This document shows, one piece after another, positions 41,139 to 50,579 of a stretch of 64,000 nucleotides of DNA. The translations under genes were made by a program, and so were the position numbers. The DNA is from Semisulcospira habei (lineage: Eukaryota; Mollusca; Gastropoda; Semisulcospiridae). The stretch is taken from the NCBI GenBank assembly GCA_036245525.1, contig BTPG01000008.1, positions 31,781,823-31,845,822 of the forward strand, written 5' to 3'. Position 1 is the stretch's first letter. Each line of letters opens with the position of its first letter. The notes beneath the pieces are model-generated. The model ran no database searches. It saw nothing but the letters and a program-made list of their open reading frames with translations, and had not been told where the DNA came from.

Positions 41139-43231
41139 GACCAAAAAAACCCCCACCCAAAACAACAACAACAAAAACAAAACATAAAAACCTCTCCTCT
41201 CCACAACAATTAGATAGGATCTCCATATCACTACCCCAACACCCCACCTCACACCACAACCCCACACACCCACAACCACAAACCCCTACCCCCCTCACTA
41301 GATACTCATCTTCACAATCTATTAAACTCAATCATAAGACTAACCCACAACATCTATATACAATAGTGATACAAATTCAACATACCCTCATTATAGTCAT
41401 ATAACTTGTATTACTTTTCTCTATATCTCTCCGATTTCCATAAAAAATAGAGAGTATAGACATAGATAGAGATATAGATATACCAACCCCACCCCTACAT
41501 CCCTATTAAAATCTAATTAATATAAGTTGATCTCTATAAACTAAACCCTCATAATTAACACACCTCCATATTATAAAACATATCTACTCTCTCTATTAAC
41601 ACACCTCATTATCACTATGGATTTAATATCGAGAGATCCCAAACCACCTACCCACACACTGTTAATAGAATTTTTTTTATTAAGTATATAAGTTACCATT
41701 CATCTATTTTTTATAATACAGAGCCACCCACATGGTCTGGTGATGTGCACTTTGTGTTGTGGTCTCTTATTTCTTTTAATCCACCCCCCCCCCACCCCAC
41801 TCACCTATCCATCGCTCACTCAGATAATCTTATATGTGTACATGTGTGTGTGTCCTCGTATATCTACCTTCTCTTATGTAGTGTGTGTACTAGCACTCTC
41901 TCTCTCTCTCTTTTTTGTAAAATCTCTCTACTAGTGTGTTGTGTATCTTTGTGTGTTCATATGTTTATTATGTTCGCCAGACTCTCCAGATAATGAATGA
42001 ACTAATTATTTCTCATATATATAGAGAGAGCACACACAACAAATTATACAATATGATATTCTATATACTCTTACTAGAGCACTCTCTGCTCGCTATAATA
42101 TTTCTATATTAATATATAGACTTAGATATATTACCCAACCACCACACCAAAACACCAGATATACTTATATATATAGTATATAACCCCCCTCCACACAACC
42201 AAAAAACAATTTTTTTACAAAGACCCCCCCTCTCTCCTACACTTGTGTATTCTTATATGAGACACACTCCCCCCCATAGATGAGAACTCAGACGAAATTC
42301 CATACATTCCCTTAGTTAAAATCGAAATACTCAATATACCCTCCCCATTTACAAAGTATTCATTACACCCCATCCAAACCGATCTCGCACACTCTCACTT
42401 CACTCGCTGTGTGTGTGTCTCCTCCATCCCTCCCTCCCCTCCCTTGTATTGTTTTCGTATTAGTTTAAAATTTCTCAAGTTGGGTGTCTTATTTGATAGA
42501 CGTGAGTGCTCTCGATTAGTTTATTGACCATAAAGTAGCAATTGCCTCGCAAGCTCACCTCTATCTTCCCCCTAATCTATTATACCTACCTATCTCCCCC
42601 CCACCATCTCATCAATCGTGAGTAAGTAAGGTGTTTATGCACATTGCTCGTCTATTCGATGCTTATTTTTAGTATTTGTAATATAGGCGGCGGGGGGCGG
42701 TCTACCCCTTCTTGATTCTATTGATTTTTTTGATTTTATTTGTTTGTGTTGTGTAGGTTTTTGTGTTACACGCTAAGAAATGTTCTAGTTATTTACCGCG
42801 AGAGCGAGGGAGGTGTTGTTATTTTTAGGGCAATGTATTTCACAATATTGTTTGTATAATACATTCTCTCGCGCCGCGAAATTTCGGAGAGAGATATTGT
42901 GTAGATGTGGTAGTGGGTGAGTGAGTGTGCATCTCTCGCGACTCTCGCAGTCATTTCTTACATTTCCAAGTGTGGCCATTAATTTCTTCTTTCAAATCCG
43001 ATAAAGAGGTGATACTCGTTGTGGAGTAGGCCGCTCAGATCTTTTGCCACCGAAAACGACTACTCTGCCCCTGGGCGCTCTTATTGGATTTGTGTGTGTG
43101 AAAGTAGAGTTTTGCGTTGGGTGGCGTGTCCGTCTATGTGGTAGTGTATATACCCCATGAGATGAGAGATAGAGTGATATAGATATTATAGGCTCTTGAG
43201 AGTGTGTGTGTGTGTGTGTGTACACCCTCTA
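41139..43231. other. Odd low-complexity AT/CT-rich region
   Basis: Disordered runs of TCTCTC, TATATA and CCCC. The + strand is G-poor until about 42400, then T/G-rich. None of the dozen repeat families of this window occurs here, and words are unlike the flanks. It may be poor-quality assembled sequence. Confidence 0.5.
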
Positions 43232-43876
43232 CTCGCATGGAGATGCACTAGCACCGCCAAAACAGCGGCGGCATATGCACAACTGCTAAAGCATCTCCAC
43301 TGGCTACCTGTCATAGTGTTTGTATGCCACTTTGGCATACAAACACTATGACAATACGCTTCCTGCATATCTGTCTTTTTCCCTCGCATCGCACAATCCT
43401 AGTAGAAGTTTACGCTCAAGCTCACAGAAACTGCTTGTTCAGCCCAGAGTCAGCCTAAAAACTGCTGGTTCGCGTTCTTTCGGTTATCAGGCCCCTCACG
43501 TCTGGAACTCACTTCCACTGCATGTCCGTCTATCCCCTACCCTGGCAACCATCAAAACAAATTTGAAGACCCATCTTTTCCAGGTAGCATATCAAGATTA
43601 GCTTAGTCCGGATGTGCTGCCTGGAAATGTTGGCTGTTGTCTTATATGGGTAGCCCATGTAGGTAGGCTGCGTGTGTGTGTGTGTGTGTGGGGGGGGGGG
43701 GGGGGCGTGTTTGTTTCGTGTTAGGAATGCGCCTACATGGTGCGAGCAGGTGTTTATTAAAGAGTGAGTGCTTTCTAATTTTTCTCCTTTTAAAAATGAT
43801 TTTTATTTGCTGTAAAGCGCTCCGAGCTCCGTCGGCAAGGGCTCTATATAAAAAATATGTATTATTATTATTATTA
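43232..43876 (+). pseudogene. CR1-like LINE 3' end
   Basis: QLLKHLHWLPV (43281-43313), then, past a frameshift, YATLAYKHYDNTLPAYLSF and RSFGYQAPHVWNSLPLHV to LKTHLFQVAYQD: the C-terminus of a CR1-like ORF2. A (TG)n plus G-run follows (43673-43705), then a GTAAAGCGCTCCGAGC...GGCTCTATATAAA 3' UTR and an (ATT)n tail at 43860-43876. It is a different subfamily from 38164-39560. Confidence 0.85.
43310..43352. repeat. Perfect foldback inside the CR1-like fragment
   Basis: GTCATAGTGTTTGTATGCCA, a 3-base loop CTT, then the exact inverse TGGCATACAAACACTATGAC. The right arm is the coding sequence for LAYKHYD; the left arm is its inverted copy and breaks the frame. Confidence 0.93.
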
Positions 43877-44031
43877 ATGCGGGGGCTTGTGATGGTTTAT
43901 GTCTCTTGCTGGACCTAAGTTCTGTATTCCTGTGTTTGGTCCCAGCTACATTGTATTTCTCACGCGAATGCCGATCAGTGTGCAGTGGTTTCAGACGCGC
44001 AGTTCGTGACCATTGACAGCGAACGGGTTAA
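43877..44031. mobile_element. MITE-A right half ending in TTAA
   Basis: TGCGGGGGCTTGTGATGG, TTATGTCTCTTGC, then a right flank ending TTGACAGCGAACGGGTTAA. The left half stops exactly at the (ATT)n tail of the CR1-like copy. Confidence 0.8.
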
Positions 44032-44279
44032 CAGTCCCGAGCATTCGCAAGATACTGAGAGGTGCTTGACGTCTGCTGTGTCAAGTCTGGTGCCTGAAAA
44101 TTCACCAGACGCCGCCGTAAGACTTCAACTAAACGGAAAGGGGCAACTTGACTCAGGGTCACACCGCAAAACAAACACTACAAAACGGCGCAGCATTTTT
44201 TTTTTTCTGTTTGAATAACAGTCTCTAATCTTCGCAGAATAGCGGAGATGCAATGGGATTATTTGCCGATACTTTCGAC

Positions 44280-44343
44280 CAAGAGGCGTAGATTCTCATG
44301 AGCCCCTGCTGTTGCAGGGGCTCATGAGAACCTGCGCCTCTTG
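44280..44343. mobile_element. MITE-A hairpin
   Basis: CAAGAGGCGTAGATTCTCAT and ATGAGAACCTGCGCCTCTTG; GAGCCCCTGCTGTTGCAGGG centre. Most changes from consensus occur in both arms (CCCCTGC/GCAGGGG, GGCG/CGCC). Confidence 0.84.
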
Positions 44344-44631
44344 TATTTAGAAAGACTGGCTGGCTAAGGAACGGAAGACAAAATGAACCAATTCAATGGC
44401 ACGACAAAAACAAGTAGTACAAACGAAACTGGTTCCAAAACAAAATCGCAATAGACCGCTGTAGCGTTCCGCTGCCATGATAGATTTTGTTTGTTTACTC
44501 GAAATTTTTGGAGTAAACAAGCGACTACACAGTGTGTGACCAAAGAGGATAGAGGATAGAGAATAGAGGCTTCACTATTCAATGTCTTTGGTGTGACCTA
44601 GAGGCGCTGTCTATCACCAGGTTAAGCCTGT

Positions 44632-44814
44632 TTAACTCATCTACCAAGACGAATCCCAATTTGAAGTCGTCCTCGAGACTGCGTTGCAGTGCAGGCACAG
44701 ATCGACCTGATAGTTCAAGTGATGCCGATAGCTTGGCCCATAGCGCCAGCTACTTGCATCACCTTGAACTATCTGGTCGTCTTATCTGCTGTGGTGTCTG
44801 GGTAGATGAGTTAC
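44632..44814. mobile_element. MITE-B, shortened variant
   Basis: TTAACTCATCTACCAAGA start, GGGTAGATGAGTTACC end. Core GACCTGATAGTTCAAGTGAT and CATCACCTTGAACTATCTGG with GATAGCTTGG...CCAGCTAC: several small deletions relative to the family. Confidence 0.75.
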
Positions 44815-45250
44815 CAGAAGCACTACTGAAGAGCCATACTGCTATCAGCCTCCGTCTTTACTGAAAAAAATACTTAACCAGGCCAATGGTATTCAAGAAC
44901 GCGATGACGTGGTTTACGTTCATAATCTTATTTAAGCGCGGATTTCTACAGTGGTCTATCCAGAAGACTCATTAGGACTTTACAAACGGCAAACTTTTCT
45001 TCCCTAAAATCAAACATGCAAATTAAGCCATTGACAGCCACAAAACTAACACATCAACTGTGAACCGATCAAATTTTCCAGACCTGGCATAAGACCAAAA
45101 CTTTGCTAATGCAAAATTAACCATAGTAATGAAACACTCGAACACTCATTTGCACGTCCGCGTCAGACGTTCATTAACACGTCTGCGTTTTTTTTTATTT
45201 TGCAATGCTTCCAAATTGCATGTAGACTGACGTCATTTGGTAAAAGTAAG
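44815..45250. other. No gene recognised
   Basis: Unique AT-rich sequence with GTCCGCGTCAGACGTTCATT-like short motifs. Confidence 0.35.
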
Positions 45251-45320
45251 TATGCCCATTTTTTGGAGAAAAGAAATTTTCATTGTATAACAATGAAAGT
45301 CGCGCTTTTCTCAAAATGGA
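45251..45320. repeat. Small foldback
   Basis: GCCCATTTTTTGGAGAAAAG pairs loosely with GCGCTTTTCTCAAAATGGAC around CATTGTATAACAATG, which is self-complementary. Confidence 0.65.
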
Positions 45321-45324
45321 CATA

Positions 45325-45490
45325 ACATCCCTCCTCTTCCCCCCACCCCCCCTCACCGGCCTCCTCGCAACATTCCCTCTCGCCACCGCCGCCCCCCCCC
45401 CCTCCCCGGTGGGGGGTGGGTGGGAAGGGAGGGTTGCAAGGGAGAGGCGGAGGAGGAGGGGATGTTACGAGAGGGGAGGGAGGACGGCTG
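45325..45490. repeat. Pyrimidine-rich tract followed by purine-rich tract
   Basis: CCTCCTCTTCCCCCCACC... then, after a GGTGGGGGGTGGGTGGG switch, GGAGGAGGAGGGGATGTTAC: a crude mirror-inverted repeat that can fold or form triplex/quadruplex DNA. Confidence 0.8.
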
Positions 45491-45745
45491 GAGTGAAAAG
45501 TGAAGAAAAGTTTCAATATCATGAGTAGTCTATAGCCACGAAGATGCATCAGAAAATACAACTAATATTTACTTACTGCCTCTGTGGGCACAGTTACACA
45601 GAAAATTGTCTTTTGATTGAAAATCTATCAGAATTAAACCGAAATATGTGCGCAGTAAATTTCGTATTCCACATTTTGGGGGATACGTTCTATCTTATAA
45701 AACTGTACGCCATATTGTTTCAATGAATAAGGCAAAAACATACGA

Positions 45746-45963
45746 TTAACCCCTTCACTGTCACTGTCTGTACATTGTACGTCTGAAATCTGAGTCAATC
45801 CAACGCGAAAGAGCTCCAGGCGCCCCATGAACAATAGATACAAAGTGGTTTTAGCAAGAGGCATAGATCTTTCATGAGCCCCCGCAATTGCGGGGGCTCA
45901 TGAGGATCTATACCTCTTGCAGTAGTGTAGTGTCCATTTTTTTTCGGCAGTAAAGGGGGTTAT
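45746..45963. mobile_element. MITE-A, near full length
   Basis: TTAACCCCTTCACTGTCACT to CGGCAGTAAAGGGGGTTAT (last TTAA changed to TTAT). Core 45854-45920 with an extra T in the left arm. Confidence 0.87.
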
Positions 45964-46127
45964 TTCCAAAATGTCCAGCCGTCCTGTTCCAGAAACCAGT
46001 CCACCATTATTTTTATACAACGCGTACGCACCAGTCACAAGCTGAAAGTCTGAGCAATAAACTCGGCTGTCTACGGTGCAGTGATGTAAAACAAAGTGAT
46101 GTAAATTAACAGGGGCGATCGCTGGCA

Positions 46128-46193
46128 CCAAAACGCAATGATTCTCAAAAGTCCTGCAGCCGCAGGGGCTCGTGAGAATCTGTACCTTTTGCA
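46128..46193. mobile_element. MITE-A hairpin, diverged
   Basis: CAAAACGCAATGATTCTCAA against CGTGAGAATCTGTACCTTTT; CCTGCAGCCGCAGG centre. Confidence 0.7.
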
Positions 46194-46339
46194 GACTGAC
46201 TGAACCGCTTCAGTCGTGTATTGATCTACATCTGTAGTGGCGATCTTTACGGACAGATGTGACCGATACCTACACGTACACACTCTCTAAAAAACTCGAC
46301 AGAGGATTCCGGGGTTAGACTTCCAAGATATGATATATC

Positions 46340-46420
46340 CATATATCCATATGATAAAAACAACAACAACAACAAAGACGACAACAACTATCAGCAATAA
46401 CAACATTAAGGGGGGAAAAA
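46340..46420. repeat. (CAA)n-type tract
   Basis: CAACAACAACAAC repeats and an AAAACGGAAGAAAAAGGAAA purine stretch. Confidence 0.7.
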
Positions 46421-46861
46421 ACGGAAGAAAAAGGAAAGATAAACTTAAAAGTCGTAAAGTTCATTTGTAATCAAGCGAAGAAATTCGTACACTACTTCTG
46501 TGTCGACGGGTTTCAGTACAGAGAAAATTACATTATATACATATAGTTCGAAACTCGCTGTCCTGGTCCCCCATCCACTGACGAAAGCTATCTGTAAAAG
46601 GGACGACTAATGCCTCTCCCTTTCCAATACTTTTTATAATCGCTGATGCCTTCTCGGACTAGACAGTTATTGACAAGGAGAGTTCTGCCGGGAGTAGCAT
46701 TACTGGAACGCACGCCAAGCATCGTCGTAGATTGAAAGCCCTTGTCCCGCTCACTTCGAGTAACACCCATGAAAATAAAGACATGACTTACAGGTCCTTG
46801 CCATGTGAGGTACAACTTTATTTCCATATGTAAAAATAAATGTTGTTACAGTCTATTCAAT

Positions 46862-47060
46862 TTAACACATTCTGGCCCAGGACCGAAATCCCCAAATTTT
46901 GCAGTAGACCTCTGAAGACTGTTATAACACTTCTGGGGACAAAGCGAGCGTAATAGTTCAAGGGTGGTGCCAGAATAGCTTGGCGCCCATGGGTGCTACA
47001 ATATTCTGGCACCACCCTTGAACTATCACGATCGATCCATATCTTGCCGTGGTGTGTCGA
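46862..47060. mobile_element. MITE-B, GAATAGC subfamily
   Basis: TTAACACATTCTGGCCCAGG start; the right end GTGTGTCGAAGTGATCGGAG is decayed. Core GGTGGTGCCAGAATAGCTTG; turn CCCATGGGTG. Confidence 0.82.
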
Positions 47061-47099
47061 AGTGATCGGAGTGATCGGAAACGAAAACAGTCTAAGAGA

Positions 47100-47412
47100 T
47101 ACATGCATAGGTATCATAGGGACAGCATGGTGCATTGTTTGTTTGTGCTTGTTTATTTTTGGTTTGTTTGTTTTAATTTTATTAAAATTTATCTAATGTT
47201 ATGTTTACGTTAATTAGTTTACATATTTTATGTGAGATGCCGTTAGATGTGATGTGTATAGTGGTTGTATTCTTCATCGGTCTCATTTTACATTAAGTTT
47301 CTTACTAATCCTTTAACCTCTTTTGTATGAGCTAGCTGTGAGCCGTAAAAAAAATATCCCTTTTGGGACAATAAATATCTTGAATCTTGCATTTTTAATC
47401 TTAAATCTTGTT
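47100..47412 (+). repeat. LINE-like 3' UTR with (AATCTTG)n tail
   Basis: TTGTTTGTTTGTGC-type T-rich sequence, then TGAGCTAGCTGTGAGCCGTA, TTTTGGGACAATAAATATCT and TGAATCTTGCATTTTTAATC. It matches the minus-strand end at 24031-24135 in its final part. Confidence 0.6.
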
Positions 47413-47576
47413 CTAATGCCAGCAAAGTGATGATTTATGCCTCCTTCATACAGATGTAGTTAGCATCTTCATGTCTGTATACTGGCAGTACAGGAAGCTA
47501 TCACCAGCATCTATACCTGGCAGATGACTTGAAGTTTAAAGCTAAATTGTCTCCAAACTGCTAAATATGTTGTAGT

Positions 47577-47610
47577 CTGCGGGGGACTCATGAGAATCAA
47601 TGCCTGGTGC
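47577..47610. mobile_element. MITE-A right half
   Basis: TCTGCGGGGGACTCATGAGA, ATCAATGCCTGGTGC; no left arm. Confidence 0.65.
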
Positions 47611-47663
47611 AAACGGACTTCAAGAGCTTGCGGATATTCTGTCTCAGTCATGGCCATTTTGTG

Positions 47664-47754
47664 TAACACTTTGGGTGTCGGTAGCGATTTTAGTCGAGGT
47701 GATTCCTGTAGGTATCACCTCGACCAAAATCGATACCGGTAGCCAAAGGGTTAA
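47664..47754. mobile_element. MITE-E, full hairpin with TTAA end
   Basis: TAACACTTTGGGTGTCGGTA, GCGATTTTAGTCGAGGTGAT and TCCTGTAGG turn; return arm ATCACCTCGACCAAAATCGA, TACCGGTAGCCAAAGGGTTAA. Its last TTAA (47751-47754) begins the next fragment. Confidence 0.82.
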
Positions 47755-47788
47755 TCTGCGCGGGCTCATGATGAGCTATGCCTCTTGT
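47751..47788. mobile_element. MITE-A right-arm fragment fused to a TTAA
   Basis: TTAATCTGCGCGGGCTCATG then ATGAGCTATGCCTCTTG. The left half of an A hairpin is missing between the TTAA and the arm. Confidence 0.65.
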
Positions 47789-47874
47789 AAACGGACCTCG
47801 GCAGTCATGCTACCGTCTCTATATTGACAGCTATATTAGGCTCAGTAATTAGGGATCATGGGATCAGCGTAAGC

Positions 47875-48423
47875 GTCTATCTATCTATATACCGTAGTCT
47901 AGCCGACCGTTGGGGCACCACTGATGACTTGGCAACCAGCTCCCACATTCTTAGCGTATCCCCCAGCCTCAGTCCTGTCCACTCTGAGATATTGTCCTCC
48001 CATCTTTTCCTCTGTCTTCCTCTCCTTCGTCCTCCTTGCACAGTGCCTTGCAGGATTGTTTTGGCAAGTCCTGCTGAACGCGTGACATGCCCATACCACT
48101 TCAGTTTGCGTTTTTTTTCATAATGGTTAATAAGTCTTCATAGGGCCCGATGGCTTGCCTGATTCTGCTTCCCACTTCCTCGTTCGTGATGTGATCTCTG
48201 TATGAAATGCCAAGCAGCCTTCGAAAACATCTAATTTCAGTGGCTTGTATCCTCCTTTCAAGGTCTGCTGTGAGGGTCCATGACTCACAGGCATACAAGA
48301 ACACTGAGATGACTAAGGAGAGCATCAGTCTGATCTTCAGTGGAGCAGAGCGTGATGTTTCTGTCCTTCCAAATGGTCTTCAGTCTTGTCAGTGCTGTTG
48401 TTGATTAAGCAATCCTGGACAGT
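47875..48423 (-). pseudogene. RTE-like LINE 3' fragment, second copy
   Basis: About 90% similar to 1484-2060 over the C-terminal region (LERRIQATEIRCFRRLLGIS in the frame at 48325-48101). It is truncated at 48423 after GCAATCCTGGACAGTA, has a ~20-bp internal deletion near 47938, and keeps the (TCTA)n tail at 47877-47888. No catalytic motif remains. Confidence 0.88.
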
Positions 48424-48640
48424 AAGCGTGAAAACGCGCAAAAACCGCAGGTCCTCCAGCCGCAGATCGGTTTAGAGATGGCCCTGTAAAGAAAGAAGTT
48501 CCTAATTGATTTTATGTTTGACTTACTGGGCTAAAGACCAACTTCGACGTGTTGTTTATACATATGTGCCAGCTCGACCGTGCAGGTAGAGTTGTTTAGG
48601 ACACAGACTTTCAGCAGGCGCGGAGTATTCTTTCAGAACT
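48424..48640. other. No gene recognised
   Basis: Unique sequence between the LINE fragment and the next MITE. Confidence 0.35.
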
Positions 48641-48727
48641 AGTCATTATAAATCAGGAAGATTTCCGGTGAAGTAGAAACGTATAAGCACCGTTGCCAAA
48701 GGTTCCACGACCAAAAGCAAAAACCGT

Positions 48728-48835
48728 CCAAGAAACATAGATCCTCATGCGCCCCCGCAATTGAGGGGGCTCATGAGGATCCATGTCTCTTGTAGTTGGA
48801 TTGTGTTCGCTTTTTCTCGGCAGTGAAAGGGTTAA
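48728..48835. mobile_element. MITE-A hairpin with right flank and TTAA
   Basis: CAAGAAACATAGATCCTCAT with GGATCCATGTCTCTTG; right end CTCGGCAGTGAAAGGGTTAA. The left flank has been lost. Confidence 0.82.
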
Positions 48836-48904
48836 TCTTGCATTTGACACATTTTGTTTTTATCTCCTCCATCCTCTTTGCTTCCAGTCAGTCAGAAAGA
48901 CAAT

Positions 48905-49250
48905 TGACACACAGAAAGAAAGAAACAAACAAAGAAACTTACATCCCCACTAGCATGATTTGCTTTTGGTCAATTAGAAAGACTCGACACAAACAAACAT
49001 ACGAACATACAAACATGCAAACATACAAACGTAAAAACACACAAACATGCAAACATGCAAACATACCTACATACAAACATACAAACATAGCAACATGCAA
49101 ACATACAAACATGCAAACATACAAACATACAAACATGCAAACATCAAAAAAGGACACATGTAAACGAACGAACGAACAAACAAACGAACGACCAAAGAAA
49201 ACATACGAACACACAAACAAACAAGCAAACAAAAACAACGGACGGACGGA
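48905..49250. repeat. (ACAAACAT)n-type minisatellite
   Basis: AAACATACAAACATGC units repeated over about 130 bp, extending into AAACAAACGAACG and GGACGGACAGACAG. Confidence 0.93.
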
Positions 49251-49500
49251 CAGACAGAAAGGCAGACACTAAAAGGCAAACCCAAGCAAAACAACTTGCC
49301 GGTCGAAGTTTTCCTCGGCGTGTATGACATGCGCAGATCAGACGTCTGAACTGGGACTCCACCAATTAGAGACGTTCCCCTGCAAACGCTCTCATGCACA
49401 TCAAAACAACCTACTTCTAAGGTCTGTTTCCGATTGGCTGAGCATCCTCTATCATTGCCTGACATCTTGATAGCAGTTCGATCCGATGAGTTAACTTTGT

Positions 49501-49612
49501 AACTCATTCAAGGCACCTGGCATCAATAGCTGCGGAAGTGTCGTATAGCGTTGCCGCAGGCAACGCTATACGACACTATCGCAGCTATTGATGCGGGGCA
49601 CCTGGAATGAGT
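49501..49612. repeat. Foldback I
   Basis: AACTCATTCAAGGCACCTGG, CATCAATAGCTGCG and GTGTCGTATAGCGTTGCC, a GCAG loop, then the inverse. Stem about 52 bp, with one mismatch and a small bulge. ACTCATTC/GAATGAGT ends and a TTAA at 49491 suggest a TTAA element. Confidence 0.85.
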
Positions 49613-49646
49613 CAAAAGTCTACACCTCACTCAGATCAGTTCATCT

Positions 49647-49712
49647 GCAAGAGAAATAGATTCTCATGAGCCTCTGCAACTGCAGGGGCTCATTACAGAT
49701 TCTCATGCTTGC
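49647..49712. mobile_element. MITE-A hairpin, scrambled right arm
   Basis: GCAAGAGAAATAGATTCTCA left arm, CCTCTGCAACTGCAGGGG centre; the right arm is interrupted (GGCTCATTACAGATTCTCAT). Confidence 0.7.
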
Positions 49713-50053
49713 CTGTGATCTCTTTTATTGTGTGCAATACACTCCCTGTTTCACAGACGCAGAAGGTATGCATGCAGTCGTAGGAATCCGTCATGTTGCA
49801 GACTTAGAGTCAAAAGGTTGTACTCGGACATTGGATTTCTTTGATATGGGATTTCTCGTTTTTTCCGTTTGTCAGTTTTTTGAGAGGATTTACGTAGTAC
49901 AAATTAGATTCCTGAGCTAGAATTGAGTTTGACAAGGGCGGGCTAAGGAGATAAACGTCTGAAATTGTTCAAGTTTAGATGACTTAAACACATTTAAGCA
50001 GGCGAGGAATCAAATTACAATTTTCGGCTTCTTCTGCCAAGTTTCTCCTACAG
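49713..50053. other. No gene recognised
   Basis: Unique sequence. Confidence 0.35.
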
Positions 50054-50071
50054 TCTCTGTCTCTGTCTCTG

Positions 50072-50147
<76 letters not shown>

Positions 50148-50172
50148 CATTTTCATGTAAATTTAACGTGTG

Positions 50173-50204
<32 letters not shown>

Positions 50205-50245
50205 CGTGTGTATGTGTGTGTCTGTGTGCAAAATACTTCTGTTTC

Positions 50246-50297
<52 letters not shown>

Positions 50298-50300
50298 TTT
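50054..50300. repeat. Compound microsatellite (CTGT)n-(CT)n-(TG)n-(ATT)n
   Basis: TCTGTC repeats, then pure CT to 50143, TG at 50168-50227, ATT at 50247-50297. Confidence 0.96.
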
Positions 50301-50485
50301 ATTTTATTTGTCTCGTTACCTTTTCTGCTGTTATATTTATTCGAAATGTTTTTAAGGACAGACATGTAAAGAGGCCTGCGTACCGCTACTGTCTTCATCC
50401 TTAGAAAATAAAGTTTCAGTTGAGTTCAGTTCACTCTGTTTCTGTCTCTCTCTGTCTTACGTTACTCTTGTGCTGCCTTACATCT
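50301..50485 (+). repeat. LINE/SINE-like 3' end with (TTCAG)n tail, copy 1
   Basis: GTCTCGTTACCTTTTCTGCT, GTCTTCATCCTTAGAAAATA and AAGTTTCAGTTGAGTTCAG, followed by GTTACTCTTGTGCTGCC. A matching unit lies at 53693-53985 in the same orientation. Confidence 0.75.
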
Positions 50486-50508
50486 CTCACATGTGTGTGT
50501 GTGTGTGT

Positions 50509-50549
<41 letters not shown>

Positions 50550-50579
50550 TGTGTGTATGTGTGTGTGTGTAGACGAAAG
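50486..50579. repeat. (TG)n tract at the left edge of the inverted 2.5-kb element
   Basis: TG repeats with TGGG and TATG interruptions, ending directly at AGACGAAAGACC. Confidence 0.95.
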
